The notes under the pieces: model-generated
Database searches by the model: none
What the model saw: the letters and a program-made list of their open reading frames with translations, nothing else
Told to the model about the DNA's origin: nothing
Shown: positions 43,328 to 53,367 of the stretch, piece by piece
How the letters are laid out: each line of letters begins with the position of its first letter
Numbering within the stretch: the first letter of the stretch is position 1
Program-made: the position numbers and the translations under genes
NCBI GenBank assembly: GCA_024234595.1
Contig: JACKNZ010000013.1
Span: 48,231-112,230 of the forward strand
Source of the DNA: Moraxellaceae bacterium
GTDB lineage: Bacteria > Pseudomonadota > Gammaproteobacteria > Pseudomonadales > Moraxellaceae
Length of the DNA stretch: 64,000 bases
Direction: 5' to 3'

Positions 43328-44359
43328 TTAAGGTAATAAAGCAATATGATTTAAGCCCGTTGTTTCGGGTAAACCACACATAATATTCATGTTTTGCACT
43401 GCCTGCCCTGCTGCACCTTTGACAAGGTTATCAATGACTGAAAGTATCACCACGGTATCACCACCTTGAGGACGATGTACCGCCATTCGACACATATTGG
43501 CACCGCGCACCGTTCGAGTTTCGGGGTGACTGCCTGCTGGCAACACATCGACAAAGGCTTCGTTGGCATAGCTTTGCTCATACAGTGCTTGTAAGTCAGC
43601 GACATCACTGGTTAAACGCGCATATAAGGTGGCATGAATACCACGAATCATGGGCAATAAATGCGGCACAAAGGTTAAACCCACGTCTTGGCCACTAATA
43701 TGTGCTAGCCCCTGTTTAATTTCAGGAAGATGACGATGCCCTGCAACACCATAAGCCTTAAAACTATCGCCAGCTTCACATAACAAAGTGTGTACTTCGG
43801 CTTTGCGACCTGCACCCGACACCCCTGACTTGGCATCCGCCACCAATGTTTGGGTGTCAATTAAACCCGCTTTTAATAACGGTAAAAAACCCAACTGTAC
43901 AGCAGTAGGATAGCATCCTGGATTAGCCACTAAACGCGCTGTTTTAATGGCTTCACGATTCACTTCGGGTAGGCCATACACCGCTTCTGCTAACAAATGT
44001 TCACTAGCATGCGCCATGCCATACCATTGTTGCCATTGTGCAGGACTTTTAAGACGATAGTCGGCCGCTAAATCAATGACTTTTATGCCTTTGTCTAATA
44101 ATTCAGGGACTTGTTTCATTGCAACGCCATTAGGTGTCGCAAAAAATACCACATCACACTCCCCCAAATTATCAAGACTAGGTTCAGTAAAGGGTAAGTC
44201 CACACGTCCACGCAAATTGGGATACATTTGTGAGACTGGCATACCCGACTCAGAGCGTGAGGTAACTGCTCTTAACTCAACGTTGGGGTGTTGAGCTAAC
44301 AAACGTAACAACTCCACACCGGTATAACCTGTTCCACCCACAATACCAACTTTAATCAC
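43328..44359 (-). CDS. argC: N-acetyl-gamma-glutamyl-phosphate reductase
   Basis: A 343-aa NADPH enzyme of arginine synthesis. Start chosen as the GTG at 44357-44359 because a GGAGAG site lies just upstream and [14 protein letters not shown] is the family N-terminus; the upstream ATG frame (to 44422) would add 21 unlike residues. The catalytic Cys is C149 in [11 protein letters not shown]. Downstream follows the DUF6776 gene. Confidence 0.94.
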   Translation of the reverse strand: MIKVGIVGGTGYTGVELLRLLAQHPNVELRAVTSRSESGMPVSQMYPNLRGRVDLPFTEPSLDNLGECDVVFFATPNGVAMKQVPELLDKGIKVIDLAADYRLKSPAQWQQWYGMAHASEHLLAEAVYGLPEVNREAIKTARLVANPGCYPTAVQLGFLPLLKAGLIDTQTLVADAKSGVSGAGRKAEVHTLLCEAGDSFKAYGVAGHRHLPEIKQGLAHISGQDVGLTFVPHLLPMIRGIHATLYARLTSDVADLQALYEQSYANEAFVDVLPAGSHPETRTVRGANMCRMAVHRPQGGDTVVILSVIDNLVKGAAGQAVQNMNIMCGLPETTGLNHIALLP

Positions 44360-44406
44360 ACTACTCTCCACAATTACTACAGGTATAGGACTTATGCGCT
44401 TATCGC

Positions 44407-45222
44407 TTATTGTCCCAACCAAATTTTATGCTCACAGATATCACTAGATACGCCATGTATTTTGGCAATAGCCGCCATTTCACCTTTTTTTCGCAACAGG
44501 TTCAACTGGTTATTTATATTTTTGATTAACTTAACAGCATCAGGAGAGCGTTTGGCGACCGCTAAACGATAACTTTTTTTAGTCACATCTTCTAAGTCTA
44601 GGCAGGCCATATCCGAAAATTGATACAATCCTATTTTTATACCATATTGTAATACAGGTGCTTCAACCGCAAAAAAATCACATTCTTTAGTTTTGAGTTT
44701 ATTTAATACGGCTTGAATGGAATCCTCACGGATAATATCTAATTTTTTGTCTAACACTCCATAGTTATAGCTTTTCACCCCACAGATTTTATAGTTTTTA
44801 ATATATTGTGCCGTAGGTATATTTTGAGTTAAAAATCTTTTTTTAGAATACACCAAACTATAATACAGCTGATAAATCGGTTGGGTAAAAAATAAATACT
44901 GTTGCCGCTCAAAAGTTGCACTGATATCTAATATCATATCGCAACCTGCATTTAAGCTTGTATTTTGTGCATGCTGATGCACCTCTGTCCACGGTAAACG
45001 CTGAATATGGTAGTCTTGTTTAAGCCCCATTAGCATGGCCTGTGCCAAACTGATGGTATAACCCTCAAACTGAGGTTCTGTGCTTGTTTTATCCCAATAG
45101 GTATATGGTGGCCACGGATTTTCATCGACACAAATATCCAGCACAGGACTGGCCATACTTTGCCTAGTGAGTAGCAATAACAACACTAATTGCGTAGTAC
45201 AAAGCAAAGTCCTAAAAGCCAT
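44407..45222 (-). CDS. secreted SBP_bac_3-like binding protein, paralogue 1
   Basis: A 271-aa protein with a signal peptide ([19 protein letters not shown]). It has a type 3 solute-binding fold of the amino-acid class: [35 protein letters not shown] and [10 protein letters not shown]. Six cysteines appear at matching places in the next gene, an unusual number that suggests disulfides. No transport permease is adjacent, so it may be a sensor or a periplasmic receptor rather than a transporter part. It lies 10 bp downstream of its paralogue. Confidence 0.82.
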   Translation of the reverse strand: MAFRTLLCTTQLVLLLLLTRQSMASPVLDICVDENPWPPYTYWDKTSTEPQFEGYTISLAQAMLMGLKQDYHIQRLPWTEVHQHAQNTSLNAGCDMILDISATFERQQYLFFTQPIYQLYYSLVYSKKRFLTQNIPTAQYIKNYKICGVKSYNYGVLDKKLDIIREDSIQAVLNKLKTKECDFFAVEAPVLQYGIKIGLYQFSDMACLDLEDVTKKSYRLAVAKRSPDAVKLIKNINNQLNLLRKKGEMAAIAKIHGVSSDICEHKIWLGQ

Positions 45223-45232
45223 AATACACGCT

Positions 45233-46033
45233 CTAATGAATATTAAAGGTTTGTTGGCAAGGGGTTGGGTTAATATCGTACTCTTCTGCTAAGCTCGTGA
45301 CCTCTTTACCTAAAACAGCTAAGGCTTTTTGCATTGAAGATACAATCTGTGCTGCACCAATTGTATGTTTGGCCACCCCAATATGATAACTCTTTTCGGT
45401 GCCTGCTAAACGAATACAACCGACAGGCGGTACTTGATATTGATTGGCACGCTGTCCATAACGCATACTGACACTTTCGGCAATAAATACATCACATTCT
45501 TTTGTTTTTACATTAAACATAATATCTTTAAAGGTATTATGAGCTTGAATATTCAGTATTTTACTTACCGCACCATAATCATAATTTTTAAGGCCACATA
45601 TTTTAAACTTATTTGCTTCTGGTAGATTTTTGATATCTAAGCCAGTCATATAACTTTCCCAGTTATACATTAAATCATAATTTAAGTTATATATCGGTGG
45701 CGTTAATAATAAATATCCTTCTAATGCGCTATTTTTGGCAATATCTAAGACAATATCACAACCTACATTGGGCTTAGCATCTTTAACTTTGCTTTCAATC
45801 TCTGCTTGACTCAAACTTTTAATTTGATACGGAATTTGTGCTTGTGTCAGTATTTTTTGAACCAGTTCCAACGAATAACCACGCAACTTGCCTGCCCCTT
45901 TAATTTTTTCGGCATACACAAAAGGCGCATTAAAATTTTTATCTAAACACAGTTGTAACGGTGCGGCTTGTGCTGTCGTTACCGCCAATGCACCACTTAC
46001 CCCTACAACAAGCCCTAACATACGCTGCAACAT
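45233..46033 (-). CDS. secreted SBP_bac_3-like binding protein, paralogue 2
   Basis: A 266-aa protein, first of the tandem pair, with a signal peptide (GLVVGVSGALAVTTAQA). Blocks match its neighbour: CLDKNFNAPFVYAEK, LRGYSLELVQKIL, GCDIVLDIA, FKICGLKNYDYGAV, KECDVFIAES and EKSYHIGVAKHT. The conserved cysteines are those in CLDKN, GCD, ICG, KECD, a GC near the end and the C-terminal TPCQQ. The pair probably arose by local duplication. Ligand unknown; it need not be an amino acid. Confidence 0.82.
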   Translation of the reverse strand: MLQRMLGLVVGVSGALAVTTAQAAPLQLCLDKNFNAPFVYAEKIKGAGKLRGYSLELVQKILTQAQIPYQIKSLSQAEIESKVKDAKPNVGCDIVLDIAKNSALEGYLLLTPPIYNLNYDLMYNWESYMTGLDIKNLPEANKFKICGLKNYDYGAVSKILNIQAHNTFKDIMFNVKTKECDVFIAESVSMRYGQRANQYQVPPVGCIRLAGTEKSYHIGVAKHTIGAAQIVSSMQKALAVLGKEVTSLAEEYDINPTPCQQTFNIH

Positions 46034-46106
46034 AATTTTCTCTGTGCCTCTTATTATAATAACTATAGTTTGACTATACGGACTTACGAAAATTTAAATC
46101 ACATTT

Positions 46107-46130
46107 GGTTTCGACTACGCTCAACCTCAG
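46107..46130. repeat. family B half-unit
   Basis: GGTTTCGACTACGCTCAACC is one arm of the family B element, without the inverted partner seen at 17213 and 36555. Confidence 0.6.
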
Positions 46131-46243
46131 TATTTTAGTGAAATAAGTAAGTCCTGATTATGCTGCCTTGCACATCATCTCGTAAAAATAGTCTAGCTTT
46201 TTTAGGCTTAACTGTCGATTAGCACAAAAAACAAACATGGTTA

Positions 46244-46289
46244 TTGACAACAGACCATTTAAGCTCTAAATTAGTGTACACATGTACAC
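46244..46289 (+). promoter_or_regulatory. sigma70 promoter with adjacent palindrome for the lipase-LysR unit
   Basis: TTGACA (46244-46249), a 17-bp spacer and TAAATT (46267-46272) precede the ATG at 46305. Immediately after the -10 comes GTGTACACATGTACAC (46274-46289), a 14-of-16 palindrome in the likely transcription start region. A regulator binding there could block initiation. Confidence 0.6.
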
Positions 46290-46304
46290 CAAAAGAGAAA
46301 TATC

Positions 46305-47465
46305 ATGGCAGCACCCGACACAGCTAATAGCAAAGACAACGCATCCAACACAAACTATGCTAATGGTTTACACCATGCAACCGCTATCATTCATGTTGCT
46401 ATGCGTGGTGCACAAGAGTTAACTCATTTAGTTGCCGAAGTGCATAGTACGATTACCGCTTTGCCCTCACCGTTTAACAAACATCATCAGCCGAGTGCTA
46501 AATATGCACCATTTCCATACAAAATTGTTTCAAGCGCATTTTCTTTGTTGGCCAAATTAAGCCATATTTTGGCTCCTCAATCGACTGAGTTTAAAAATCC
46601 TTTGGCGATTCGTTCACAAGCGGCTCTCAATGGCGTATCAGGTGATAAATTAGAGTTTTGGGATAGCCCCTTGGCTATTTCTTTATCGTTACGTGCTGAA
46701 AATGGCGATTTTTTAGATGTTGATTCATGGGCAAACGACCCTGCCAAAGCTCATGTCATTTTTTTACATGGTTTGTGCGAAAGTGATATAGACTGGCAAC
46801 GTGGCCAACATCATCAAGATTTTTATCATCACTTGGCACAATCAGGCTACAAAGTCGCATGGTTACGTTATAACACAGGCCGAGCTATTCATCACAATGG
46901 TGAAGAGTTTGCTAAGCTGCTACAACATTGTTTTGCAAACAAAGGCAAGCCTGTCATCTTAATTGGCCATAGTATGGGTGGCTTGGTGATGCGTAGTGCT
47001 ATGGACTATGCTCAAAAACAACAGCATACATGGCTTAATCGTATCAGTCATGCTGCCTATTTAGGTAGCCCTCACTTGGGCGCACCGCTTGAACGTTTGG
47101 GCAATAAGGCCAATAACTTATTAGACTTTACCCCTTATACTCGACCTTTTATGCGTTTGGGCAATATTCGTAGTCGTGGCATTAAAGACTTACGTTATGC
47201 TCGTATTACCGAAGACAATATTGTGCCGCATTTGCCCGAACACATCGCACATCTGTTAATTGCTAGTCTATGGAAATCTGACATTGATATGTTAGGTGAT
47301 GGTATTGTACCAATGAGCAGTGCCTTAGCCCAAGATGAACAAGGAGATGTGTTGTTTGCGCCTAAAATTACTCGTGTTACTTTTGATGACATGAGCCATA
47401 TTGCCATGTTAAGTGATGAGCGCATTTATCAACAATTAGGTCAATGGTTAAAACTGTCTATATGA
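46305..47465 (+). CDS. alpha/beta hydrolase (PGAP1-like lipase/esterase)
   Basis: A 386-aa protein with nucleophile elbow GHSMGG (S223) preceded by VIFLHGLCESDIDW (oxyanion region). LGSPHLGAPLERLGN follows as in triacylglycerol lipase/PGAP1-like proteins, and the FDDMSHIAML stretch near the C-terminus may hold the catalytic His. Residues 1-100 form an extra N-terminal segment. No clear signal peptide. It overlaps the following LysR gene by 4 bp, suggesting common control. Confidence 0.85.
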   Translation: MAAPDTANSKDNASNTNYANGLHHATAIIHVAMRGAQELTHLVAEVHSTITALPSPFNKHHQPSAKYAPFPYKIVSSAFSLLAKLSHILAPQSTEFKNPLAIRSQAALNGVSGDKLEFWDSPLAISLSLRAENGDFLDVDSWANDPAKAHVIFLHGLCESDIDWQRGQHHQDFYHHLAQSGYKVAWLRYNTGRAIHHNGEEFAKLLQHCFANKGKPVILIGHSMGGLVMRSAMDYAQKQQHTWLNRISHAAYLGSPHLGAPLERLGNKANNLLDFTPYTRPFMRLGNIRSRGIKDLRYARITEDNIVPHLPEHIAHLLIASLWKSDIDMLGDGIVPMSSALAQDEQGDVLFAPKITRVTFDDMSHIAMLSDERIYQQLGQWLKLSI

Positions 47466-48346
47466 ATACTGCCGATTTAGCTGCCTTTATAGAAGTGGCT
47501 CGTTTTGAATCTTTTTCTTTGGCGGCTGAAAAACTACATTTAACACAACCTGCGGTTAGCAAACGTGTTCAAAATTTAGAAGAAACACTCACGGTCAATT
47601 TGTTTGACCGTGTTGGCCGCAAGGTACAACTAACCGAAGCTGGCCGTAATTTATTACCACGCGCCAAACAATGGTTACTCGATTTTGAAGAAATTAGAAA
47701 CAGTGTTACGACCTTACAAGGCGAAGTAACTGGCATTTTAAAAATTGGTACTAGCCATCATATTGGCTTGCATCGTTTGCCGCCCACCTTGCGCGCTTTT
47801 TCGCAAGCTTATCCGCAAGTCCGTTTAGATATTCAGTTTATAGACTCTGAGGCAGCTTACGAAGCGGTATTAAGTGGTGATTTAGAGTTAGGTATTGTGA
47901 CACTTCCGCCCATTGCTGACCCTCGCCTATTAACCGAAAAAATTTGGGATGACCCGTTGGCTTTTGTTGCAGCTAAAGACCATGCCCTTGCCCATAAATC
48001 TAAACTCAAACTCGCAGATTTACCCCAACATCCTGCAATTTTGCCCTCAATGAATACCTTTACGCGTCAAATTGCCGCCGAGCTATTTCAACACTCTGGC
48101 TTAGACCTTAATGTTTCTATGACCACCAATTATTTAGAAACGATTAGAATGATGGTGTCGATTGGTTTGGGCTGGAGTGTGTTGCCTGCCAGTATGGCTA
48201 ATGAGGATATTGTGGTATTACCTTTGGCCGAAGCCAAAAAAATGCACCGAAATTTAGGGGTCGTTTATCATCCTCGTCGTACGCTATCGCGGGCGGCCAG
48301 CGCAATGTTAGCGGTGTTGAGGGAAGAAAATCAGTTGCAGCTCTAG
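47462..48346 (+). CDS. LysR-family transcription regulator
   Basis: A 294-aa regulator from the ATG at 47462, overlapping the hydrolase stop (ATGA). Residues 1-65 form the winged helix (DLAAFIEVARFESFSLAAEK, LHLTQPAVSKRVQNLEETL) and the rest is the type 2 periplasmic-binding fold effector domain. It is unusual that the regulator is transcribed with, not divergent from, its neighbour. Target genes and effector are not visible. Confidence 0.9.
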   Translation: MNTADLAAFIEVARFESFSLAAEKLHLTQPAVSKRVQNLEETLTVNLFDRVGRKVQLTEAGRNLLPRAKQWLLDFEEIRNSVTTLQGEVTGILKIGTSHHIGLHRLPPTLRAFSQAYPQVRLDIQFIDSEAAYEAVLSGDLELGIVTLPPIADPRLLTEKIWDDPLAFVAAKDHALAHKSKLKLADLPQHPAILPSMNTFTRQIAAELFQHSGLDLNVSMTTNYLETIRMMVSIGLGWSVLPASMANEDIVVLPLAEAKKMHRNLGVVYHPRRTLSRAASAMLAVLREENQLQL

Positions 48347-48384
48347 GCTGATATGGTTACTCTGTTTGGCACTTCATTTAACTT

Positions 48385-49197
48385 ATGCGATATAACAAGA
48401 TGATTGCCAAACTTTGCCTAGTGTTAAGTTTTTTGGGCTTAGTTGCTTGTCAAGCAACGCCAACACAAATCACCCAAGCACCTCATGCCAATATCAATCA
48501 GTTATTAACGGTAAGCCAATTTAGAACACCTCTTTTTTATTTAGAAGCACCTTTATATGACCCCGAAGTCAAAGAATGGATTCCACAAAAGTTTTTAGAT
48601 GACGTTAAACAAAGTATTGAAGATACCATTAACTACCCGTACACCGACACCCAATTACGTTTGGCTCTTTCACAAAAGTTAAGTCGTGATGAAATTCAGC
48701 AAGTGATTGATTTTTATCAATCTGCAACAGGCCAACAAATTTTGCAAGCCGAGCAAAGTTTTAGAGAGCGGGTTAATTTAGAAAATGACAGTAGTGCTTT
48801 GGCTTCAGAAGTCATTAAAGCAACACTATTATCAACCATGCTACACACCATTTTTGCCAGTAGTGTCGAGGCCGTGATTAGCCGCCTAGACAGTTACGAG
48901 TGTTTAGCGATTCGGCAAATACCCGGTTCTAATATTGGCTTGCTGATGGCCAAACGCCATAAAGTAGCTTTTATGGAGCGACAAGTACAACGCTCATTAG
49001 CAAATTTATACTTGAATGTTAGCGAATCGGACTTGCAAGATTATTTGAAATTTTCCCAAAGTCCAGTCGGCCAACGTTATTTTAAGGCGCGTAGCGAAGC
49101 CATGCGTAGCATTGGTAGCGAATTTGGTGAGCGTGTGGCAGAGGCGATTGCTCCTGCTTTGCCCAACTGTGTAGGTAGCTTTAAAATTAGTCGTTAA
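48385..49197 (+). CDS. DUF2059-like lipoprotein
   Basis: A 270-aa protein with a lipoprotein signal (LCLVLSFLGLVAC, Cys acylated). The body is helical, with two repeats of the DUF2059 type (LSRDEIQQVIDFYQSATGQQ; VSESDLQDYLKFSQSPVGQR). DUF2059 proteins are periplasmic or outer-membrane-anchored and of unknown function. Start taken at 48385; an ATG at 48400 (MIAKL) is also possible. It follows the LysR gene after 38 bp. Confidence 0.8.
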   Translation: MRYNKMIAKLCLVLSFLGLVACQATPTQITQAPHANINQLLTVSQFRTPLFYLEAPLYDPEVKEWIPQKFLDDVKQSIEDTINYPYTDTQLRLALSQKLSRDEIQQVIDFYQSATGQQILQAEQSFRERVNLENDSSALASEVIKATLLSTMLHTIFASSVEAVISRLDSYECLAIRQIPGSNIGLLMAKRHKVAFMERQVQRSLANLYLNVSESDLQDYLKFSQSPVGQRYFKARSEAMRSIGSEFGERVAEAIAPALPNCVGSFKISR

Positions 49198-49220
49198 AGT
49201 ATAAGACAATATATTACGAA

Positions 49221-50213
49221 CTATTCCTTTATAATTTGCAAAACTAATTTACCTTGCACTCGACCAGACTCACTCGCCTGATGTGCGGCTTTTGCCTCAT
49301 TTAGCGGAAAGCTTTTTTCGACAAAGGTCTTAATTTTATTTGCCGCAATCCACTCACTAATCACTGCTAAATCTTTAGCAGATGACTTAACCCATGCAAA
49401 AGTATATTGCTGAGACAGTCCTAAACGCTTGGTAATGGGGTATAACTGAGTAGCCAATAGGCTATCTAAAGACATGACGTTACTGATAAAAATGCCTTTT
49501 TTGGTGAGTAAATGCCGACAAGACCACCATGAGCTATTTGCTACCACATCATAAATCACATCAAAATGCTGATTAAGTGTTTTGAAATCCTGTTGTTGAT
49601 AATTAACTAGATGACTAACCCCCAAACTTTTCAACAACTCTTGATGGCGAGAGCTACAAACCGCCGTCACTTCTGCTCCTAGTGCAATGGCTATTTGTAC
49701 AGCAAACAGCCCTACACCACCCGATGCACCATTGATGAGGATTTTTTGCCCACGTTTAAGCCCTGCTTTTTGGGTTAATACTTGATAGGCAGTGAGTGCT
49801 GCTAATGGCACAGAAGCCGCTTGTATATGTGTTAGATTTTTTGGTTTAAGTGCTAATGTATCCTCACGAGTAATAGCGAACTCAGCATATCCGCCACTTT
49901 TAGCAAAACCTGTCCAAGAAGGTTGAGGATGAGCATCTAATAAACAAAAAACTTCATCGCCTTGTTTAAAACGGCTAACTTGACGACCCACAGACACCAC
50001 TGTACCCGACACATCATTACCTAAAATCATTGGAAAATCAGCACCTAACAAGAGTTTTAGCTCTCCATTGCGAATACGCCAATCTAAAGGGTTTACCCCT
50101 GCTGCATGGACTTTAATTAACACTTGGTTTTTTTGTATGTTGGGAATAGGTGCATTTTCTACATACTCCAAAACATCAAAACCACCAAATTTTTGTATTT
50201 GTATTGCACGCAT
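49221..50213 (-). CDS. NADP-dependent quinone oxidoreductase-like protein (MDR family)
   Basis: A 330-aa medium-chain dehydrogenase. The N-terminal half has VLIKVHAAGVNPLDWRIRNG and ILGNDVSGTVVSVG; the Rossmann part has ILINGASGGVGLFAVQIAIA. Structural and catalytic zinc residues are missing, as in zeta-crystallin-like quinone reductases. It may reduce quinones or enones. It is convergent with the lipoprotein gene. Confidence 0.9.
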   Translation of the reverse strand: MRAIQIQKFGGFDVLEYVENAPIPNIQKNQVLIKVHAAGVNPLDWRIRNGELKLLLGADFPMILGNDVSGTVVSVGRQVSRFKQGDEVFCLLDAHPQPSWTGFAKSGGYAEFAITREDTLALKPKNLTHIQAASVPLAALTAYQVLTQKAGLKRGQKILINGASGGVGLFAVQIAIALGAEVTAVCSSRHQELLKSLGVSHLVNYQQQDFKTLNQHFDVIYDVVANSSWWSCRHLLTKKGIFISNVMSLDSLLATQLYPITKRLGLSQQYTFAWVKSSAKDLAVISEWIAANKIKTFVEKSFPLNEAKAAHQASESGRVQGKLVLQIIKE

Positions 50214-50296
50214 TTTTAACCTCCATGATGCTGATTTTTTTGTTAGGGACTATCAAAACTTATCATCTGCTGTTTTAAATTTTATGACCGTTAAAA

Positions 50297-51505
50297 TCAA
50301 ACAAACTCCCCTGCCGCCACACCTGACGACCATGCCCATTGAAAGTTAAAGCCACCTAACCAACCTGTTACATCCACCACTTCGCCAATAAAATACAAGC
50401 CTTTTTGTTTTTTACTTTCCATCGTCTTAGACGATAACTCACGTGTATCCACACCACCTAAAGTCACTTCGGCAGTGCGATAACCTTCTGTGCCTGATGG
50501 TTTTAACTGCCACGCTTGCAAAGCCTCAGCCACGGTTAGCAACGCACTATCAGGTATTTCAGCCAATGGCGTTTCGGCATAACTTGGCCAATGTAAAGTT
50601 TGTAACTCTAACACTAAATTTTTACTTAATAATGGTATTAACTGTGTGCGTAATAGTGATTTGGGATGTTGCTGCTTTTGCTCTTTTAACCAACTCGCAA
50701 TGTCTAATTGAGGCAATAAATTGACTTGTACCGTCTCACCTAATTGCCAATAGTTTGATAATTGCAAAGCAACTGGCCCACTTAAGCCCCGATGAGTAAA
50801 CAGCAAATTTTCGTTAAAACAGGTGCTGTCTTTCGCGGTCATACTTACTTCTAATGCCAAGCCCGATAAGCGTTCTGTTACCGCTTTGATATTATCGCTA
50901 AAGGTAAAAGGCACTAAACCTGCACGTGTTGGTAACACCTGATGACCAAATTGTTTAGCAACTTCATAACCAAAACCACTCGCGCCCATGGTTGGAATAG
51001 ACAAACCACCTGCGGCAATTACTAAAGACTGACAGGCAAATTGACCTTTACTGGTTTGTAAATGAAAACGATGCTCGCCATCATTAACAGTGGTAATTTT
51101 CTCAATTTGACAATGGGTTTGAATGGTCACTTGTTGAGTACGTTCGCACTCTGCCAACAACATGGCTAAAATATCTTTAGCGGAGTCATTACAAAACAGC
51201 TGGCCATGTTTACGTTCGTGATAAGGAATACGATGCTTTTCAACCAGCGCAATAAAATCCCACTGGGTATATCGGTTTAACGCAGAAATACAAAAATGTG
51301 GGTTGGCAGATAAATAATTGTTCGGCTCAACAAACAAATTGGTAAAATTACAACGGCCACCGCCTGACATTAAAATCTTTTTACCAACTTTATTGCTACT
51401 ATCCAAGACCAACACACGACGGCCACGCTGTCCTGCACTGGCAGCACACATTAAACCCGACGCACCGCCACCAATAATAATTACGTCAACATGATTTACC
51501 GACAT
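50297..51505 (-). CDS. FAD/NAD(P)-dependent oxidoreductase (HI0933/YhiN family)
   Basis: A 402-aa flavoprotein. The FAD-binding motif is VIIIGGGASGLMCAASAG near the start and GLYFIGEVVDVTGWLGGFNF near the end; GGGRCNFTN is the family mark. HI0933-like proteins are conserved but biochemically unassigned. It diverges from ahcY and its riboswitch. Confidence 0.9.
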   Translation of the reverse strand: MSVNHVDVIIIGGGASGLMCAASAGQRGRRVLVLDSSNKVGKKILMSGGGRCNFTNLFVEPNNYLSANPHFCISALNRYTQWDFIALVEKHRIPYHERKHGQLFCNDSAKDILAMLLAECERTQQVTIQTHCQIEKITTVNDGEHRFHLQTSKGQFACQSLVIAAGGLSIPTMGASGFGYEVAKQFGHQVLPTRAGLVPFTFSDNIKAVTERLSGLALEVSMTAKDSTCFNENLLFTHRGLSGPVALQLSNYWQLGETVQVNLLPQLDIASWLKEQKQQHPKSLLRTQLIPLLSKNLVLELQTLHWPSYAETPLAEIPDSALLTVAEALQAWQLKPSGTEGYRTAEVTLGGVDTRELSSKTMESKKQKGLYFIGEVVDVTGWLGGFNFQWAWSSGVAAGEFV

Positions 51506-51601
51506 ACATCAACACAACACTTCAACAAAAGGCGGTTATGTTAGCATTTTTTAACCCTGCGCTTTTCTTTTTTGCCAATTATCCGCTAGAATACTTGCCC
51601 A

Positions 51602-51673
51602 CTGCCGAGGGGTGCTGCACCAGTTAAAAAACTGCTAGGCTCGGTAGTAAACATATAGTTGCCAACGTCACCC
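51602..51673 (+). promoter_or_regulatory. S-adenosylhomocysteine (SAH) riboswitch
   Basis: Conserved core GCCGAGGGGTGCTGCACC, then CTAGGCTCGG: P1 pairs GCCGAG with CTCGG(T). CAGTT and AACTG form the second stem, and GGGTG (in the first segment) pairs with CACCC at 51669-51673 as the family pseudoknot. It lies directly before the ribosome site (AGGAG) of ahcY and behind a TAGAAT -10 element at 51587. When SAH binds, expression of SAH hydrolase rises. Confidence 0.88.
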
Positions 51674-51697
51674 AATCCTACACAACAGGAGTCTGTC

Positions 51698-53098
51698 ATG
51701 ACTGCAATGACATCCGTTGGCGACTATAAAGTTGCCGATATTTCTTTAGCCGCTTGGGGTCGCAAAGAAATCATTCTCGCTGAAGCCGAAATGCCTGCCT
51801 TAATGGGTTTACGCCGCAAATATGCTGCCAGCAAACCGTTAGCAGGTGCAAAAATCATCGGCTGTATCCACATGACCATTCAAACTGCCGTATTAATCGA
51901 AACCTTAATTGATTTAGGGGCAGAAGTTCGTTGGTCATCTTGCAATATCTTCTCCACACAAGACCAAGCGGCTGCGGCTATTGCTGCGGTGGGTATTCCT
52001 GTCTTTGCATGGAAAGGTGAAACCGAAGAAGAATTTTGGTGGTGTATCGAGCAAACCATTTTAAAAGATGGTAAGCCTTGGGATGCCAACATGATTTTGG
52101 ATGATGGTGGTGACGTTACCTATATCGTTCACGAAAAATATCCAGAAATGTTAAAAACCATTCATGGTATTACCGAAGAAACCACCACAGGCGTACATCG
52201 TTTAGTCGAAATGTGGAAAAAAGGTACGTTAAAAGTGCCTGCTATTAACGTCAATGATTCTGTGACCAAGTCAAAAAATGACAACAAATATGGTTGCCGC
52301 CACTCCTTAAATGATGCCATTAAACGCGGCACAGATATGTTAATGGCGGGTCGTCGTGCTTTAGTGATTGGTTATGGTGATGTGGGTAAAGGTTCTGCTC
52401 AATCTTTACGTCAAGAAGGCATGATTGTGCGCGTTACCGAAATTGATCCAATTTGTGCAATGCAAGCCTGTATGGATGGTTACGAAGTGGTTTCGCCATA
52501 TATTGATGGCAACAACACAGGTTTAGATGTTGATATCAACAAAACCTTATTAGGTGAAACCGATTTATTAGTTACCACCACAGGCAATATGAATGTCTGT
52601 GATGCCGCCATGTTACGCAACCTCAAAAACGGTGCAGTGGTCTGTAATATTGGTCACTTTGATACCGAAATTGATACGGCTTATATGCGTACAAACTGGC
52701 ATTGGGAAGAAGTTAAACCACAAGTACACAAGGTTTATCGCACTAATGCAACCGACATAAACCCTGCCGATGCCAACTATCTGATTTTGTTGTCTGAAGG
52801 TCGTTTGGTAAATTTGGGGAATGCAACAGGTCACCCATCTCGTATTATGGATGGCTCTTTTGCCAACCAAGTGTTAGCCCAAATGTATTTGTATGAGCAA
52901 AAATTTGCTGACCATTCTCCTGCTGTGCAAGAGCGTATGCTCAAAGTTGAAGTTTTACCGAAAAAACTTGATGAAGAAGTTGCAGCAGCCATGGTTGCAG
53001 GTTTTGGTGGTGTGTTAACCAAATTAACACCTGCTCAAGCCGAGTACATTGGTGTTGCGGTTGAAGGCCCTTATAAGCCAGAAAGTTATAAGTACTAA
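51698..53098 (+). CDS. ahcY: adenosylhomocysteinase (SAH hydrolase)
   Basis: A 466-aa NAD enzyme that splits SAH into homocysteine and adenosine. Start chosen at the ATG 51698 after AGGAG; a longer frame from 51659 would run through the riboswitch. Motifs: [35 protein letters not shown] (NAD), and the C-terminal [11 protein letters not shown]. It is controlled by the upstream SAH riboswitch and precedes metF, so methyl recycling genes are clustered. Confidence 0.96.
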   Translation: MTAMTSVGDYKVADISLAAWGRKEIILAEAEMPALMGLRRKYAASKPLAGAKIIGCIHMTIQTAVLIETLIDLGAEVRWSSCNIFSTQDQAAAAIAAVGIPVFAWKGETEEEFWWCIEQTILKDGKPWDANMILDDGGDVTYIVHEKYPEMLKTIHGITEETTTGVHRLVEMWKKGTLKVPAINVNDSVTKSKNDNKYGCRHSLNDAIKRGTDMLMAGRRALVIGYGDVGKGSAQSLRQEGMIVRVTEIDPICAMQACMDGYEVVSPYIDGNNTGLDVDINKTLLGETDLLVTTTGNMNVCDAAMLRNLKNGAVVCNIGHFDTEIDTAYMRTNWHWEEVKPQVHKVYRTNATDINPADANYLILLSEGRLVNLGNATGHPSRIMDGSFANQVLAQMYLYEQKFADHSPAVQERMLKVEVLPKKLDEEVAAAMVAGFGGVLTKLTPAQAEYIGVAVEGPYKPESYKY

Positions 53099-53128
53099 GT
53101 AACACTGCTCCTCCCTCTCCTACAAAGT

Positions 53129-53331
53129 ATAGGTATTTACATAAGTCTTTTGGATTTTAAAAGACTATAAACATGAGAGTAAGTCCCCTCTTGAGAGGGG
53201 ATGTAGGGGTGTGTTAAGGCTAAAAACAGTGCTTTGTTGTAGTTTTAACCCACCCCCAACCCCTCCTCGGAGGGGAATTTCATCGCTATAGCTTTAATTT
53301 TATTTTTGTAAAAAGATGCGTAAATACCTAT
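53129..53331. repeat. 203-bp MITE-like element with 12-bp inverted ends and nested repeats
   Basis: The ends ATAGGTATTTAC (53129-53140) and GTAAATACCTAT (53320-53331) are perfect inverted repeats. Inside lie CCCCTCTTGAGAGGGG (53185-53200) and CACCCCCAACCCCTCC with its GGAGGGG partner (53251-53275). It has no open frame of use. The gap from ahcY to metF is 269 bp and this is what fills it. Confidence 0.6.
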
Positions 53332-53367
53332 GCCCTTATAGAGAGAGAGTTCTTAGGATATATTATC

